NCBI GenBank assembly: GCA_963850915.1
Contig: CAWKND010000014.1
Coordinates: 248,001 to 312,000, forward strand
Reading direction: 5' to 3'
DNA length: 64,000 bases
DNA from: CAVTWH01 sp963850915
Lineage (GTDB): Bacteria > Actinomycetota > Actinomycetes > Mycobacteriales > Micromonosporaceae
In this document: positions 16,234-25,600 of the stretch, in pieces
Position numbering within the stretch: the stretch's first letter is position 1
How the letters are laid out: each line of letters starts with the position of its first letter
Notes under the pieces: model-generated
What the model saw: only the letters and a program-made list of their open reading frames with translations
Database searches by the model: none
What the model was told of the DNA's origin: nothing
Program-made: the position numbers and the translations under genes

Positions 16234-17016
16234 TCAGCGGCCGGGGCTGATCGGTGTCGGGGCCGCGGGAGGCGAGTCGACGGCGATCCAGGCGGCGTCG
16301 AGGTAGCCGTGGAACTGGTCGCTGCCCTCGCGTACGTCCTGGCCACCGATGCGTAGCGGCTGGTCGTTGGCGATCGAGAGGCTGGTGGGTACGGCCACGG
16401 CACCGCGCCACACGCCGTCCTGCACGATCGTCAGGTAGCCGCCGGCGCGCTGGCACTCGACCGCGTGCCAGCCGCCGTCGGCGATGGAAACCGGCGACTT
16501 GACCCGGTAGATGCGGTTGGGTACGCCGCCGGACAGTACGCAGCTCGGGTCACCGGCCGCCCCGTCGACCTGCACCTTCCACTGGCTGCCGCTGGTCGAG
16601 TACCCCTTCTGCATGAGGTTCTCGCCGGTGTCGGTCTGGCCGGGCGGCAGCGCCACCACGACACCGAAGCGCATCGCGCGGGTACCCGGGTTCTGAGCCG
16701 CGCTGGGGGCGGCCTCCAGGACGGCTCGCGGGCAGGCGGCCGGTGCGGTCCTTGCCGGGCAAACGTTGGGGAAGTGCAGGTAGGTGCGGCCGAGTACCGG
16801 TCCGATCACCTGCACGCTGCCCCCGGCCGTGGCGACCACGTGCAGCGGGTCGGCGGCGACCGAGTAGTCGTGCAGTACGTCCGGCTGGTCGATCGGGTAC
16901 CACCCGGTGGTCACCTCGGTGGCGGCAGCGGCGGAGGCGGGCGCTCCGGAGAGGGCGGTCACGGCCAGGCAGGCGGCCACAAGGGGGGCGACGAACCGTC
17001 GCAGCACAATTTTCAC
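16234..17016 (-). CDS. secreted concanavalin/LamG-like protein
   Basis: A 260-residue exported protein. A basic n-region (KIVLRRF) and the hydrophobic stretch VAPLVAACLAVTALSGAPASA form a cleavable signal peptide. The mature part looks like a beta-sandwich of the laminin-G/concanavalin class: QWKVQVDGAAGDPSCVL, DGGWHAVECQRAGGYLTIVQDGVWRGAV and DQFHGYLDAAWIAVD are typical strands. Five cysteines in the mature part could form disulfides. Ligand unknown. The GTG at 17016 follows TTATCT by 7 nt, so the mRNA may be leaderless; the longer in-frame start adds 18 atypical residues before the signal peptide. Confidence 0.75.
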   Translation of the reverse strand: MKIVLRRFVAPLVAACLAVTALSGAPASAAAATEVTTGWYPIDQPDVLHDYSVAADPLHVVATAGGSVQVIGPVLGRTYLHFPNVCPARTAPAACPRAVLEAAPSAAQNPGTRAMRFGVVVALPPGQTDTGENLMQKGYSTSGSQWKVQVDGAAGDPSCVLSGGVPNRIYRVKSPVSIADGGWHAVECQRAGGYLTIVQDGVWRGAVAVPTSLSIANDQPLRIGGQDVREGSDQFHGYLDAAWIAVDSPPAAPTPISPGR

Positions 17017-17115
17017 TGAACACAGATAACACACAAACCACCAGAAACACCGTCTGTACCCGCCGAGCACGGCACTTCATCGCCGTTGACAGGTACCGGT
17101 CGGGTACCCGACGCT

Positions 17116-17151
17116 GTTGCGTAGCGCCCACCAAGTTCTGTGATACGCAAC
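17116..17151 (+). promoter_or_regulatory. inverted repeat operator before the betaine oxygenase operon
   Basis: GTTGCGTA (17116-17123) and TACGCAAC (17144-17151) are perfect complements 20 nt apart, directly upstream of the ferredoxin gene. TTGCGT and TGATAC inside the arms could serve as weak -35 and -10 boxes. The segment TGTTGCGTAGCGC resembles TGTTGCATATAGCGC upstream of the dimethylglycine oxidase gene. The IclR regulator encoded 2.7 kb away is the obvious candidate protein. Confidence 0.55.
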
Positions 17152-17164
17152 GAGAGGCCCAGCG

Positions 17165-17491
17165 ATGACCACCGCCGTACCCCTCGACGCGGTCCCGCCC
17201 GGTACCGCCCACCGGCTGCCCGTGACGCCACCGGTGACCCTCTTCCACACCGAGGACGGCGAGCTGTTCGCGGTCGACGACACCTGCACCCACCAGGACG
17301 CCTCGCTCGCCGACGGCTGGCTGGAGGGGTGCCTGGTGGAGTGCCCGCTGCACAGCTCCCGCTTCGACCTGCGTACCGGCGCGGTGGACGGGCCACCCGC
17401 GCGCCGGCCGGTGGGTACGCACGCGGTCGAGGTACGCGACGGGATGGTCTACGTACTGGTCGGTACGCCGGCCGGGCAGCCGGCGCCGTGA
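17165..17491 (+). CDS. Rieske-type ferredoxin of the betaine oxygenase system
   Basis: A 108-residue single-domain Rieske ferredoxin. The cluster ligands C41, H43, C60 and H63 lie in CTHQ and CPLHSSRFD, matching the CxH...CxxH pattern of dioxygenase ferredoxins. It would carry electrons from the flavin reductase encoded next to the oxygenase two genes on. Its GTG-started neighbour overlaps its stop by 4 bp. The gene opens the operon directly behind an inverted-repeat operator. Confidence 0.9.
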   Translation: MTTAVPLDAVPPGTAHRLPVTPPVTLFHTEDGELFAVDDTCTHQDASLADGWLEGCLVECPLHSSRFDLRTGAVDGPPARRPVGTHAVEVRDGMVYVLVGTPAGQPAP

Positions 17492-18705
17492 CCGGCCCGG
17501 TACCCCGCACTGTTGCCGTGGTCGGGGCCAGCCTGGCCGGCCTGTCAGCTGCCCGGGCACTGCGTGCGCAGGGTTTCACCGGCCAACTCACGATCATCGG
17601 TGCGGAGCCGCACCGGCCGTACGATCGGCCGCCGCTGTCCAAGGACTTCCTGGCCGGCCGGTGCACCGAGGAGTCGCTGGCACTGGAGGACCCGGCCGAG
17701 AGCCTGGACGCGCGCTGGCTGCTGCGCCGCCGGGCGGTCGAGCTGGACCGGCGCGAGCACGCCGTGGTGCTCGACGACGGGCACGCCGTCAAGGCACACG
17801 GGGTGGTGATCGCGACCGGCGCCACGGCGCGGGTACTGCCCGGGGCGCCGGCGGGGGTACACACGCTGCGAACGCTGGACGACGCCTGGGCGGTACGCGC
17901 GGATCTGCTGCTGGCCCAGCGGGTGGTGGTGGTCGGCGCCGGCTTCATCGGGCTGGAGGTCGCGGCCACCCTGCGCGGCCTCGGCCACGAGGTCACCGTG
18001 CTGGAGGCGGCGCGGGCGCCACTGGCCGCGGTGCTCGGTCCGCTGCCCGGTACGGCCGTGGCCGAACTGCACCGGGCGCGCGGCGTGGAGCTGCGCTGCG
18101 GGGTGGGCGTCGCCGGGTTCGCGGCCGATCCGCACACCGGCCGGGTCACCGCAGTCGTGTGCTCCGACGGTTCCCGGGTACCCGCGGAACTCGTCATCGC
18201 CGGCGTCGGCGCGCAGCCCAACGTGGACTGGCTGGCCGGCTGCGGCCTGGCGCACTCCGGCGGCGTGCAGTGCGACGAGTCGGGTGCCACGGCACTGCCC
18301 GGCGTGGTGGCGGTCGGTGACTGTGCCGCGTGGTACGACCCGACACTCGGGCGTACCCAGCGGGTCGAGCACTGGACCAGCGCGCTCGAGCGGCCGGCCC
18401 TCGCCGTCGCCACACTCCTTGGTACGCAAGCGGATCCGGGCCGGCGGCTGTCCCGGCTGCCGTACTTCTGGTCCGACCAGTACGACCTGCGGATCCAGTT
18501 CGCCGGGCACACCGCCCCGGGCGACGAGCTCACCGTCGAGGACGGCGCCCTGGACAGCACCGGCTTCCTGGCCGTGTACCGGCGCGCCGGTGAGCCGGTC
18601 GCGGTGCTCGGGCTGGACCGCGCCCGGCTGTTCACCCAGTGGCGCCGGCGGCTGGAGAGCGCCCTCGCCCCAGTAGCCCAGCATGACCGAAGGAGCGCGC
18701 CATGA
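17488..18705 (+). CDS. NAD(P)H-dependent FAD ferredoxin reductase
   Basis: A 405-residue flavoprotein of the aromatic-dioxygenase ferredoxin reductase family. VAVVGASLAGLSAARALR (residue 9) binds FAD; RPPLSKDFL and the ATGATAR motif follow; VVVVGAGFIGLEVAATLR near 150 binds NAD(P)H; VVAVGDCAAW near 270 closes the FAD site. The C-terminal domain (RRLSRLPYFWSDQYDLRIQFAGH) is the family's dimerisation domain. With the Rieske ferredoxin and the GbcA-like protein it makes a three-component monooxygenase. GTG start overlaps the ferredoxin stop. Confidence 0.93.
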   Translation: MTGPVPRTVAVVGASLAGLSAARALRAQGFTGQLTIIGAEPHRPYDRPPLSKDFLAGRCTEESLALEDPAESLDARWLLRRRAVELDRREHAVVLDDGHAVKAHGVVIATGATARVLPGAPAGVHTLRTLDDAWAVRADLLLAQRVVVVGAGFIGLEVAATLRGLGHEVTVLEAARAPLAAVLGPLPGTAVAELHRARGVELRCGVGVAGFAADPHTGRVTAVVCSDGSRVPAELVIAGVGAQPNVDWLAGCGLAHSGGVQCDESGATALPGVVAVGDCAAWYDPTLGRTQRVEHWTSALERPALAVATLLGTQADPGRRLSRLPYFWSDQYDLRIQFAGHTAPGDELTVEDGALDSTGFLAVYRRAGEPVAVLGLDRARLFTQWRRRLESALAPVAQHDRRSAP

Positions 18706-19877
18706 GCCTGCCGGACAGCCTGCGACGGACCTTCCCCGGCTCGCGCTACACCGATCCGGCGGAGTTCGCACGCGAGCAGGAGCAGATCTTCGAGCGGCTG
18801 TGGTTCTGCGTGTGCCGGGGCGCCGACCTACCGCGGCCCGGCTCGTTCCGTACCTTCCAGGTGGGGCGGGAGAGCGTACTGCTGACCCGCTCGCGTACCG
18901 GCGAGGTACGCGGCTTCTTCAACGTCTGCCGGCACCGTGGCGCGCAACTGTGCACAGTGGACAGTGGCGAACTGCACCGCGCCATCCGCTGCACGTACCA
19001 TGCCTGGACCTACGACTTTGACGGCAAGCTCATCGCGGCGCCGAACATGGCCGACATGCCCGACCTCGACAAGGCCGCCTTCGGACTGACCACCGTGCAG
19101 GTACGCGAATGGCTCGGCTACGTCTGGGTGTGCCTGGCCGACCAGCCGCCGCCGTTCGAGGACGAGGTGCAGGGCGCCGTGGTCACCCGCCTCGGCGACC
19201 TGGACTCGATCGACCACTACGACGTGGCCAACCTGGCGCTGGCCCGGCGGATCCGGTACGACGTGCGGGCCAACTGGAAGCTGCTGGTGGAGAACTTCAT
19301 GGAGTGCTACCACTGCGCCACCATCCACCCGGAGTTGGTCGAGGTGCTGCCCGAGTTCGCGAAAGGCTATGCGGCGCAGTACTTCGTCGGGCACGGCGCG
19401 CTGTTCGGCGAGGAGATCCAGGGCTTCACCGTGGACGGCTCGGCCGGCCAGCCGACCATCCCGACGCTCGCGCCGGAGCAGGACCGGCGCTACTACGCGG
19501 TGACCATCAGACCTCAGGTGTTCATCAACCTGGTACCCGACCATGTGATCATTCACCGCATGTTCCCGATGGCTGCCGACCACACCGTCGTCGAGTGCGA
19601 CTGGCTGTTCCGGCCTGAAGTGGTGGCGCAGGGCGCCGACATCGAGCCGGCCGTCGAGTTGTTCGACCGGATCAACCGGCAGGACTTCGGTGCCTGCGAG
19701 CAGACCCAGCCGGCGATGAGTTCCCGCGTCTACGCCGGGGGTGGCGTGCTGGTACCCAGCGAGCACCACATCACCGACTTCCACGCCTGGGTCGACCGCA
19801 AGCTTGCCGGCGCCGCCCCCGCGGATTCAGAAGACGCTGGAAGCGTTGTCAGCCAAGGAATCCGAGTCGGTGACTGA
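18702..19877 (+). CDS. gbcA: Rieske glycine betaine monooxygenase, GbcA-like
   Basis: A 391-residue Rieske non-heme iron oxygenase subunit. The 2Fe-2S ligands C76/H78 and C97/H100 are in NVCRHRGAQLC and RCTYHAWTYDFDG; the mononuclear iron site is ENFMECYHCATIHPEL with H204 and H209. GbcA proteins oxidatively demethylate glycine betaine to dimethylglycine, releasing formaldehyde. The assignment to betaine rests on neighbours: choline dehydrogenase, betaine importer, dimethylglycine oxidase and sarcosine oxidase. Stachydrine or carnitine demethylases are close relatives and remain possible. Its last 29 bp overlap the convergent IclR gene. Confidence 0.85.
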   Translation: MSLPDSLRRTFPGSRYTDPAEFAREQEQIFERLWFCVCRGADLPRPGSFRTFQVGRESVLLTRSRTGEVRGFFNVCRHRGAQLCTVDSGELHRAIRCTYHAWTYDFDGKLIAAPNMADMPDLDKAAFGLTTVQVREWLGYVWVCLADQPPPFEDEVQGAVVTRLGDLDSIDHYDVANLALARRIRYDVRANWKLLVENFMECYHCATIHPELVEVLPEFAKGYAAQYFVGHGALFGEEIQGFTVDGSAGQPTIPTLAPEQDRRYYAVTIRPQVFINLVPDHVIIHRMFPMAADHTVVECDWLFRPEVVAQGADIEPAVELFDRINRQDFGACEQTQPAMSSRVYAGGGVLVPSEHHITDFHAWVDRKLAGAAPADSEDAGSVVSQGIRVGD

Positions 19878-20742
19878 TCTCGTCAGCGCCGGCGATGAGC
19901 AGCGGCGCACACTCGGCGAGGCGGGCAACGGTGAACCGGTACGCCGGGCCGGAGGCGCTCACCGCGGCCACCACCTGACCACCGGCGGCGCGTACCGGCG
20001 CGGCCACCGCGTTCAGGCCCAGCTCGTACTCCTCCACCGTGGTCGCGTACCCCTGCGCCCGTACCTGGATCAGCGCACTGTCCAGTGCGGAGCGCCGGGT
20101 GAGCGTGGCCGGCGTGTACCGGGTCAGCCCGGCCGCACCCAGCAGTTCGGCACGCTCCACAGTGGAGCGGTGCGCCAGCAGTACCTTCCCGCTGGAGGTG
20201 GCGTGCAGCGGGGTGAGCTGGCCGACCCAGTTCTGCGCGGCCACCGCCGAACCGCCCTGCGCCTGGTCGATGTTGACCGCGTAGTGCTCCCGGGCGACCG
20301 CGATGTTCACCGTCTCGCCGATCTCCCGGGCCAGCCGTTCGCAGACCGGGCGGCCGGCGACGGTCAGGTCCATCCGGGCGGTCACCGCGCCGGCCAGCCG
20401 GACGATGCCGAAGCCCAGCCGGTACCGGCCCCGGTCCACGTCCTGCTCCACCAGGCCGCGCTCCTCCAGGGCACCCAGCAGCCGGAACGCCGTCGACTTG
20501 TGTACCCCGAGTTCGCCGGCCACGTCGGTGACCCGGGCCTCGCCCCGGCGGGCGAGTATCTCCAGCACGGTCACCGCCCGATCCACCGACTGCACGCCGC
20601 CGCTGCTCGACTGGCTGACGCCGGCCGGCAGGCCCGCGCTGCCCGACAGGCTGGCGCTGCCCGACAGGCCGCTGGCGCCCGCGCTGCCCGACAGGCCCGC
20701 GCTGCCGGACAGGCCCGCGCTGGGCGGCTTGCTGTTGCTCAT
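19849..20742 (-). CDS. IclR family regulator of choline/betaine catabolism
   Basis: A 297-residue IclR regulator. After a low-complexity head built of GLSGSA repeats (residues 8-40, from 15- to 18-bp DNA repeats), the winged helix is SVDRAVTVLEILARRGEARVTDVAGELGVHKSTAFRLLGALEERGLVEQ. The effector domain runs from LRLAGAVTARMDL to the end. It sits convergent to gbcA and divergent from betA, and GTTGCG-containing sites occur at all three catabolic promoters, so it probably controls the pathway. The ATG at 20742 is preceded by TACAGT 6 nt upstream (leaderless). An ATG nine codons earlier would overlap betA. Confidence 0.88.
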   Translation of the reverse strand: MSNSKPPSAGLSGSAGLSGSAGASGLSGSASLSGSAGLPAGVSQSSSGGVQSVDRAVTVLEILARRGEARVTDVAGELGVHKSTAFRLLGALEERGLVEQDVDRGRYRLGFGIVRLAGAVTARMDLTVAGRPVCERLAREIGETVNIAVAREHYAVNIDQAQGGSAVAAQNWVGQLTPLHATSSGKVLLAHRSTVERAELLGAAGLTRYTPATLTRRSALDSALIQVRAQGYATTVEEYELGLNAVAAPVRAAGGQVVAAVSASGPAYRFTVARLAECAPLLIAGADEISHRLGFLG

Positions 20743-20767
20743 GGCGCAACTGTAAGGGAGGCGTTCC

Positions 20768-22468
20768 ATGACTGAGCGCTACGACGTGGTCATCGTTGGC
20801 GGCGGTTCGGCCGGTTCTGTACTGGCCAACCGGCTCTCCGCGGACAGCTCGACGAGCGTACTGGTGCTGGAGGCCGGCCGGCCGGACTACCCCTGGGACC
20901 TGTTCATCCACATGCCAGCCGCGCTCACCTTCCCGATCGGCAGCCGGTTCTACGACTGGAAGTACGAGTCGGAGCCCGAGCCGCAGCTGAACGGTCGGCG
21001 CATCTACCACGCGCGCGGCAAGGTACTCGGCGGCTCCAGCAGCATCAACGGAATGATCTTCCAGCGCGGCAACCCGCTGGACTACGAGCGGTGGGGCGCC
21101 GCGCCCGGGATGTCCAGCTGGGACTACGCGCACTGCCTGCCGTACTTCCAGCGGATGGAGAACTGCCTGGCGGCCGAGGCGACCGACCCGTACCGGGGGC
21201 ACAGCGGACCACTGGTACTGGAGCGCGGGCCGGCCGACAACCCGCTCTTCGCGGCGTTCTTCGCGGCTGCCGAACAGGCGGGGTACGCGCGTACGCCGGA
21301 TGTGAACGGCTACCGGCAGGAGGGCTTCGGCCCCTTCGACCGCAACCTGCACCACGGCAAGCGGCTCTCCGCCGCGCGCGCCTACCTGCACCCCGTGATG
21401 GGGCGGCGCAACCTGACGGTACGCACCCGCACCCTGGTCACGAAGATCCGCTTCGCGGGTACCCGCGCCGTCGGCGTCGACTACGACCTGCCCGGCTCCC
21501 GCCGGCACAGCGTGGACGCGGGACTGGTCATCCTCTGTGGCGGCGCGATCAACTCGCCGCAGCTGCTGCAGCTGTCCGGGGTCGGGCCGGCCGCCCAACT
21601 GGAGGCGCTCGGCGTGGAGGTGGTGCACGACCTGCCCGGGGTCGGCGCCAACCTGCAGGACCACTTGGAGGTGTACGTCCAGCACACCGCCAAACTCCCG
21701 GTCTCCATGGCGCCCTACCTGAAGTGGTGGCGCCGGCCGGAGGTCGGGCTGCGCTGGCTGTTCGGCAAGAACGGGCCCGGCGCCACCAACCACTTCGAGG
21801 GCGGTGGCTTCGCCCGCTCCAACGACGCGGTCGCCTACCCCAACCTGATGTTCCACTTCCTGCCGGTCGCGGTGCGCTACGACGGTTCGGCACCGGCCGG
21901 CGGCCACGGCTACCAGGTCCACATCGGGCCGATGAACTCCGACGCCCGCGGCAGCGTGACCTTGCGCAGCACCGATCCACGGGACAAGCCGGCGCTGCGC
22001 TTCAACTACCTCTCCACCGAACAGGACCGGCGGGAGTGGGTGGAGGCGATCCGGGTGGCCCGGGAGATTCTGCGCCAGCCGGCGCTGGAGGCGTACAACG
22101 GCGGTGAAATTTCTCCTGGTGCATCGGTACAGACCGATGCCGAGATCCTCGACTGGGTGGCCCGGGATGCGGAAACGGCACTGCACCCCTCATGTACGTG
22201 TGCGATGGGTACCGAGGTATCGGCGGTAATTGATCCCCTCAGCATGGCGCCACACGGCCTCCATGGGGTTAGGGTGGTGGACGCTTCCGCGATGCCCTCG
22301 ATCACGAACGGCAACATCTACGCCCCCACCATGATGCTTGCTGAGAAAGCCGCCGACCTGATCCGCGGTGACACGCCGTTGGCGCCGTCCACTGTGGACT
22401 TCTACCGAGCTGTCCCCGCCCTGCCGGGCGGGCTGCCCGGCGACTCGGCTCGCTCCGCAGTGGATTGA
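20768..22468 (+). CDS. betA: choline dehydrogenase BetA-like, GMC family
   Basis: A 566-residue FAD-dependent GMC oxidoreductase. YDVVIVGGGSAGSVLANRLSAD binds FAD; the two PROSITE-type signatures are RGKVLGGSSSINGMIFQRGN near residue 80 and GAINSPQLLQLSGVGP near 255. The C-terminal HPSCTCAMG and NGNIYAPTMMLAEKAAD segments hold the catalytic His/Asn pair of choline dehydrogenases. It would oxidise choline to betaine aldehyde and possibly on to betaine, since no aldehyde dehydrogenase is present. GGGAGG lies 7 nt before the ATG. It is divergent from the IclR gene with only 25 bp between starts. Confidence 0.9.
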   Translation: MTERYDVVIVGGGSAGSVLANRLSADSSTSVLVLEAGRPDYPWDLFIHMPAALTFPIGSRFYDWKYESEPEPQLNGRRIYHARGKVLGGSSSINGMIFQRGNPLDYERWGAAPGMSSWDYAHCLPYFQRMENCLAAEATDPYRGHSGPLVLERGPADNPLFAAFFAAAEQAGYARTPDVNGYRQEGFGPFDRNLHHGKRLSAARAYLHPVMGRRNLTVRTRTLVTKIRFAGTRAVGVDYDLPGSRRHSVDAGLVILCGGAINSPQLLQLSGVGPAAQLEALGVEVVHDLPGVGANLQDHLEVYVQHTAKLPVSMAPYLKWWRRPEVGLRWLFGKNGPGATNHFEGGGFARSNDAVAYPNLMFHFLPVAVRYDGSAPAGGHGYQVHIGPMNSDARGSVTLRSTDPRDKPALRFNYLSTEQDRREWVEAIRVAREILRQPALEAYNGGEISPGASVQTDAEILDWVARDAETALHPSCTCAMGTEVSAVIDPLSMAPHGLHGVRVVDASAMPSITNGNIYAPTMMLAEKAADLIRGDTPLAPSTVDFYRAVPALPGGLPGDSARSAVD

Positions 22469-22502
22469 CCGTCCAGCTGGATCTGGGACGGTTTATCCGA
22501 GC

Positions 22503-22531
22503 TTGCACATATAGAAATCTACGCTTAATAA
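22503..22531 (+). promoter_or_regulatory. promoter of the conservon-betaine importer operon
   Basis: TTGCAC (22503-22508), 17 nt, TAATAA (22526-22531) in an unusually AT-rich patch of the 200-bp gap after betA. It would drive the leader ORF, the conservon and, through overlaps, the ProVWX importer. Confidence 0.65.
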
Positions 22532-22593
22532 TCTTGCAACGAACCGCGCCAATGCTGTGACACATTGCGCAGCCACCCTTCCCCGGAGGACCC

Positions 22594-22671
22594 GTGCCCG
22601 CGATCAGATGTACCAGGCAGTCCGCGGTGCCGGCGACCGGACAGCCGACGGAAGTAGGTGGGTGCCGATGA
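22594..22671 (+). CDS. possible 25-codon leader peptide
   Basis: A GTG with an excellent GGAGGA site 6 nt upstream opens a 25-codon frame whose TGA overlaps the sensor-kinase ATG (ATGA). The kinase start itself has only a weak ribosome site. The peptide has no recognisable motif; it may serve to couple translation, or the GTG may be a chance start. Too short to judge by composition. Confidence 0.4.
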   Translation: MPAIRCTRQSAVPATGQPTEVGGCR

Positions 22672-25600
22672 GTGGGCGCACGCACCGCAAACCCCCGCCG
22701 CTGCGGTCCGCCGACCCGCATGTCGTACCGCAGGCCCGCGGCACCATCCGTGGCCGGCTGCTGCGCATCCTCGCGGTACCGCTGGTCGTCGTCATCATCC
22801 TGCTCGGCGTCGTGGTCAGTCGCGACCTCACCGACTACAACGCCGCGCGGGAGACCACCAGCTCCGTCCAGCTGGTACTCGCGGTGCAGGATCTGGTGCA
22901 GGCGCTACAGACCGAGCGTGGCCTGACCGCCGGCTTCCTCGGTGGCGATGTCGGCTTCCAGAAGGAGATGGTCGCCTCCCGCTCCACAGTGGACGATCAG
23001 CGCACCAAGCTGATCACGCTGCTCGACGACGCGACCACCCAGACCGGCCCCGCGCGCCTCGCGATGACCCAGCTGAACAGCAGCATCGCCGGTATCCGCA
23101 ACGGCATCGACACCAAGAAGTTCGACCGGACCACCGCCTTCGACTACTTCACCACCCAGATCTCCGACCTCACCGCGGTCACCTTCGGTCTGGACAGCTC
23201 GACCGACCGCGACCTGCGCCGGGGCGTCGGGGCGCTGACCGCGCTCGGTACCGCCAAGGAGCAGTACGCCCAGGAGCGGGCGCTGCTCAACGGCGTGTTC
23301 TCGGCGGGCGGTTACGCGGCCGGCGAGTACAGCCGGTACGCCCTCGATGGTCGCCACCAAGACGCAGGCGCTGACCATGTTCGACACCGACGCCACCGCC
23401 GGGCAGCGCTGGCTCAAGGACTACGCGCTGGACACCGGAGCGGCCCGGGAGGCGAAGTTCTTCGAGGCCCGCGCGCTGGCCGACTCGAGTGCGACGTTCA
23501 CCGTGCAGACCAACCCGCAGTCCTGGTGGTCGGCGTTCACCACGGTGCTGGCCGACCTGCGTACCGCGCAGGAAGCGGTCGGCGCCGACGTCACCGCCAT
23601 CGCCGGTGGCCTGCAGACCGGCGCCACCCAGCGACTCGGCATCCTCGGCGGGCTGGCCGCGCTCGGCGTACTCGGCGCGGCGCTGGTACTGGTCTTCTCC
23701 GCCCGCTCGATCACCCGCCCGCTGCGGGCGCTGGTCCGCGAAGCCGAGGGGCTGGCCCAGCACCGGCTGCCCGAGGCGGTGGCCCGGGCCCAGGGCGGCC
23801 ACGACGAGTTGATCGCGCCACTCCAACCGGTGGAGATCCCACCCGGGGCCAGCTCCGAGATCCTGTCGCTGGTCAGCGCGCTCGACCGGGTGCAGTCCAC
23901 CGCGTACCTGCTCGCCGCCGAACAGGCAACGCTGCGTCGCAGTACCGCCGAGTCGCTGGCCAACCTGGGCCGGCGCAACCAGAACCTGCTGCGCCGGCAA
24001 CTCTCCTTCATCACCCGGCTGGAGCAGGAGGAGAGCGACCCGCAGGGGCTGGCGAACCTGTTCGAGCTGGACCACCTGGCCACCCGCATGCGACGTAACG
24101 CGGAGAGCCTGCTGGTCCTGGTCGGCGAGTCGACGCCGCGCCGGTGGGCCGCGCCGTTGCCGATCGCCGACGTGATCCGGGCCGCCATCTCCGAGGTCGA
24201 GGAGTACCGGCGGGTCTCCCTCAAGCGCATCGACGACGGTTGGGTCGGCGGCGCGTACGTCGCCGGTATCGCCCACATGATCGCCGAGCTGGTGGAGAAC
24301 GGGCTCTCCTTCTCCCCACCCGACCTGGACGTCGAGATCCAGGGGCGCAACCTGGGCACCCGCTACCTGATCGCCGTCACCGACCAGGGCGTCGGGATGG
24401 ACCTCATGGAGATGGACCGGGCCAACGCCCGACTGCGCGGCGAGGAGAACTACCTCTCCGTACCGACCCGCTTCCTCGGCCACTACGTGGTGGGTCACCT
24501 GGCCGAGCAGATGGGTGTGGAGGTGGAGATCAGCCCGTCCCCGGTCACCGGCATCACCGCGCGGGTCACGCTGCCCGCGCCGGTACTCGCGCAGCCACCG
24601 GCACTGGCACCGGGCGGACCGGGGCTCGCCGCGGCGACCGCCGGCCTGTCCCGGCCGGCGAACGGAAACGGGCGCTCCCAGCCGGTACGGGTGGCCGCCC
24701 AGGTCGACGAGGCACAGATCGTCGGGGACAACGAGGACAGCTGGTCACCCGCGCCGACCCGGGCACTGGGTACCCGGCCGGTGGTCGAGTACGTGCCGAT
24801 GAACGCCGACCCGCTCGGCCACACCACCGGAGCCCTGCCCCTCGTGGAGTCGGTACCCGATGGGCGGTCCCGCTCGGCTGACACGCCGAGTTGGGGCGCG
24901 GCAACGGCACAGCGACCACCGGTGGTACCGACGCTGGGCTCGCCCGGGCAGCCGGATCTGCTGCGCTCCGGTGATCAGCGCTCCGGTGATCAGCGCTCCG
25001 CCGACCAGCGCTCCGGTGGTCAGCGCCGCAGCGATCAGCGCAGCGAGGGCTTCGGCGGGTTCGGCGGTCGGCAGACCGGCAGCGACGGGTACGGCGACCG
25101 GTCCGAGTACGACGTCGCCCGCGCCGGCTACGACAGCGCACCGTCCGGTCGCGGGTCGCACTCCGGTCGCACGACCCAGCCCGAGTTCGGCCAGTCGGGC
25201 TACCCGGAGCAGGCGGGCTACCCCGAGCGGTCCGGCTATCCCGACCGGTCGGGCTACCCCGAGCAGCCGGACTACACCGGGCAGTCGGGCTACCCGGAGT
25301 CCGGTCAGTCACGCCAGTCCGGCCGCGCCGACCAGCGCGGCTACGGCGACCAGCCCAACAATGGCGACCAGCCCGGCTACGGCGACCAGCCCGGCTACGG
25401 CGACCGGGCCGGCTATGCCGACCAGTCCAGTTATGCCGGCCAGCCCGGCTACTCCGAGCAGCCGAGCTACCCGGCCCGGTCCGGCTACACCGGCCAGCCG
25501 AGCCACGCCGGCCAGTCGCACTACCCAGCCGAGCCGGGGTACGCCGAGGCGGCGGCGCGCGGTGGCGCGGCGCAGGAGCGCACGCCCAACGGGCTGGTGA

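Noticed and set aside
19883..22186. 767-codon minus-strand frame opposite betA and running into the IclR region
   Set aside because: betA has clear GMC motifs on the plus strand; the reverse frame is compositionally unlike protein and reads IclR out of frame at its end.
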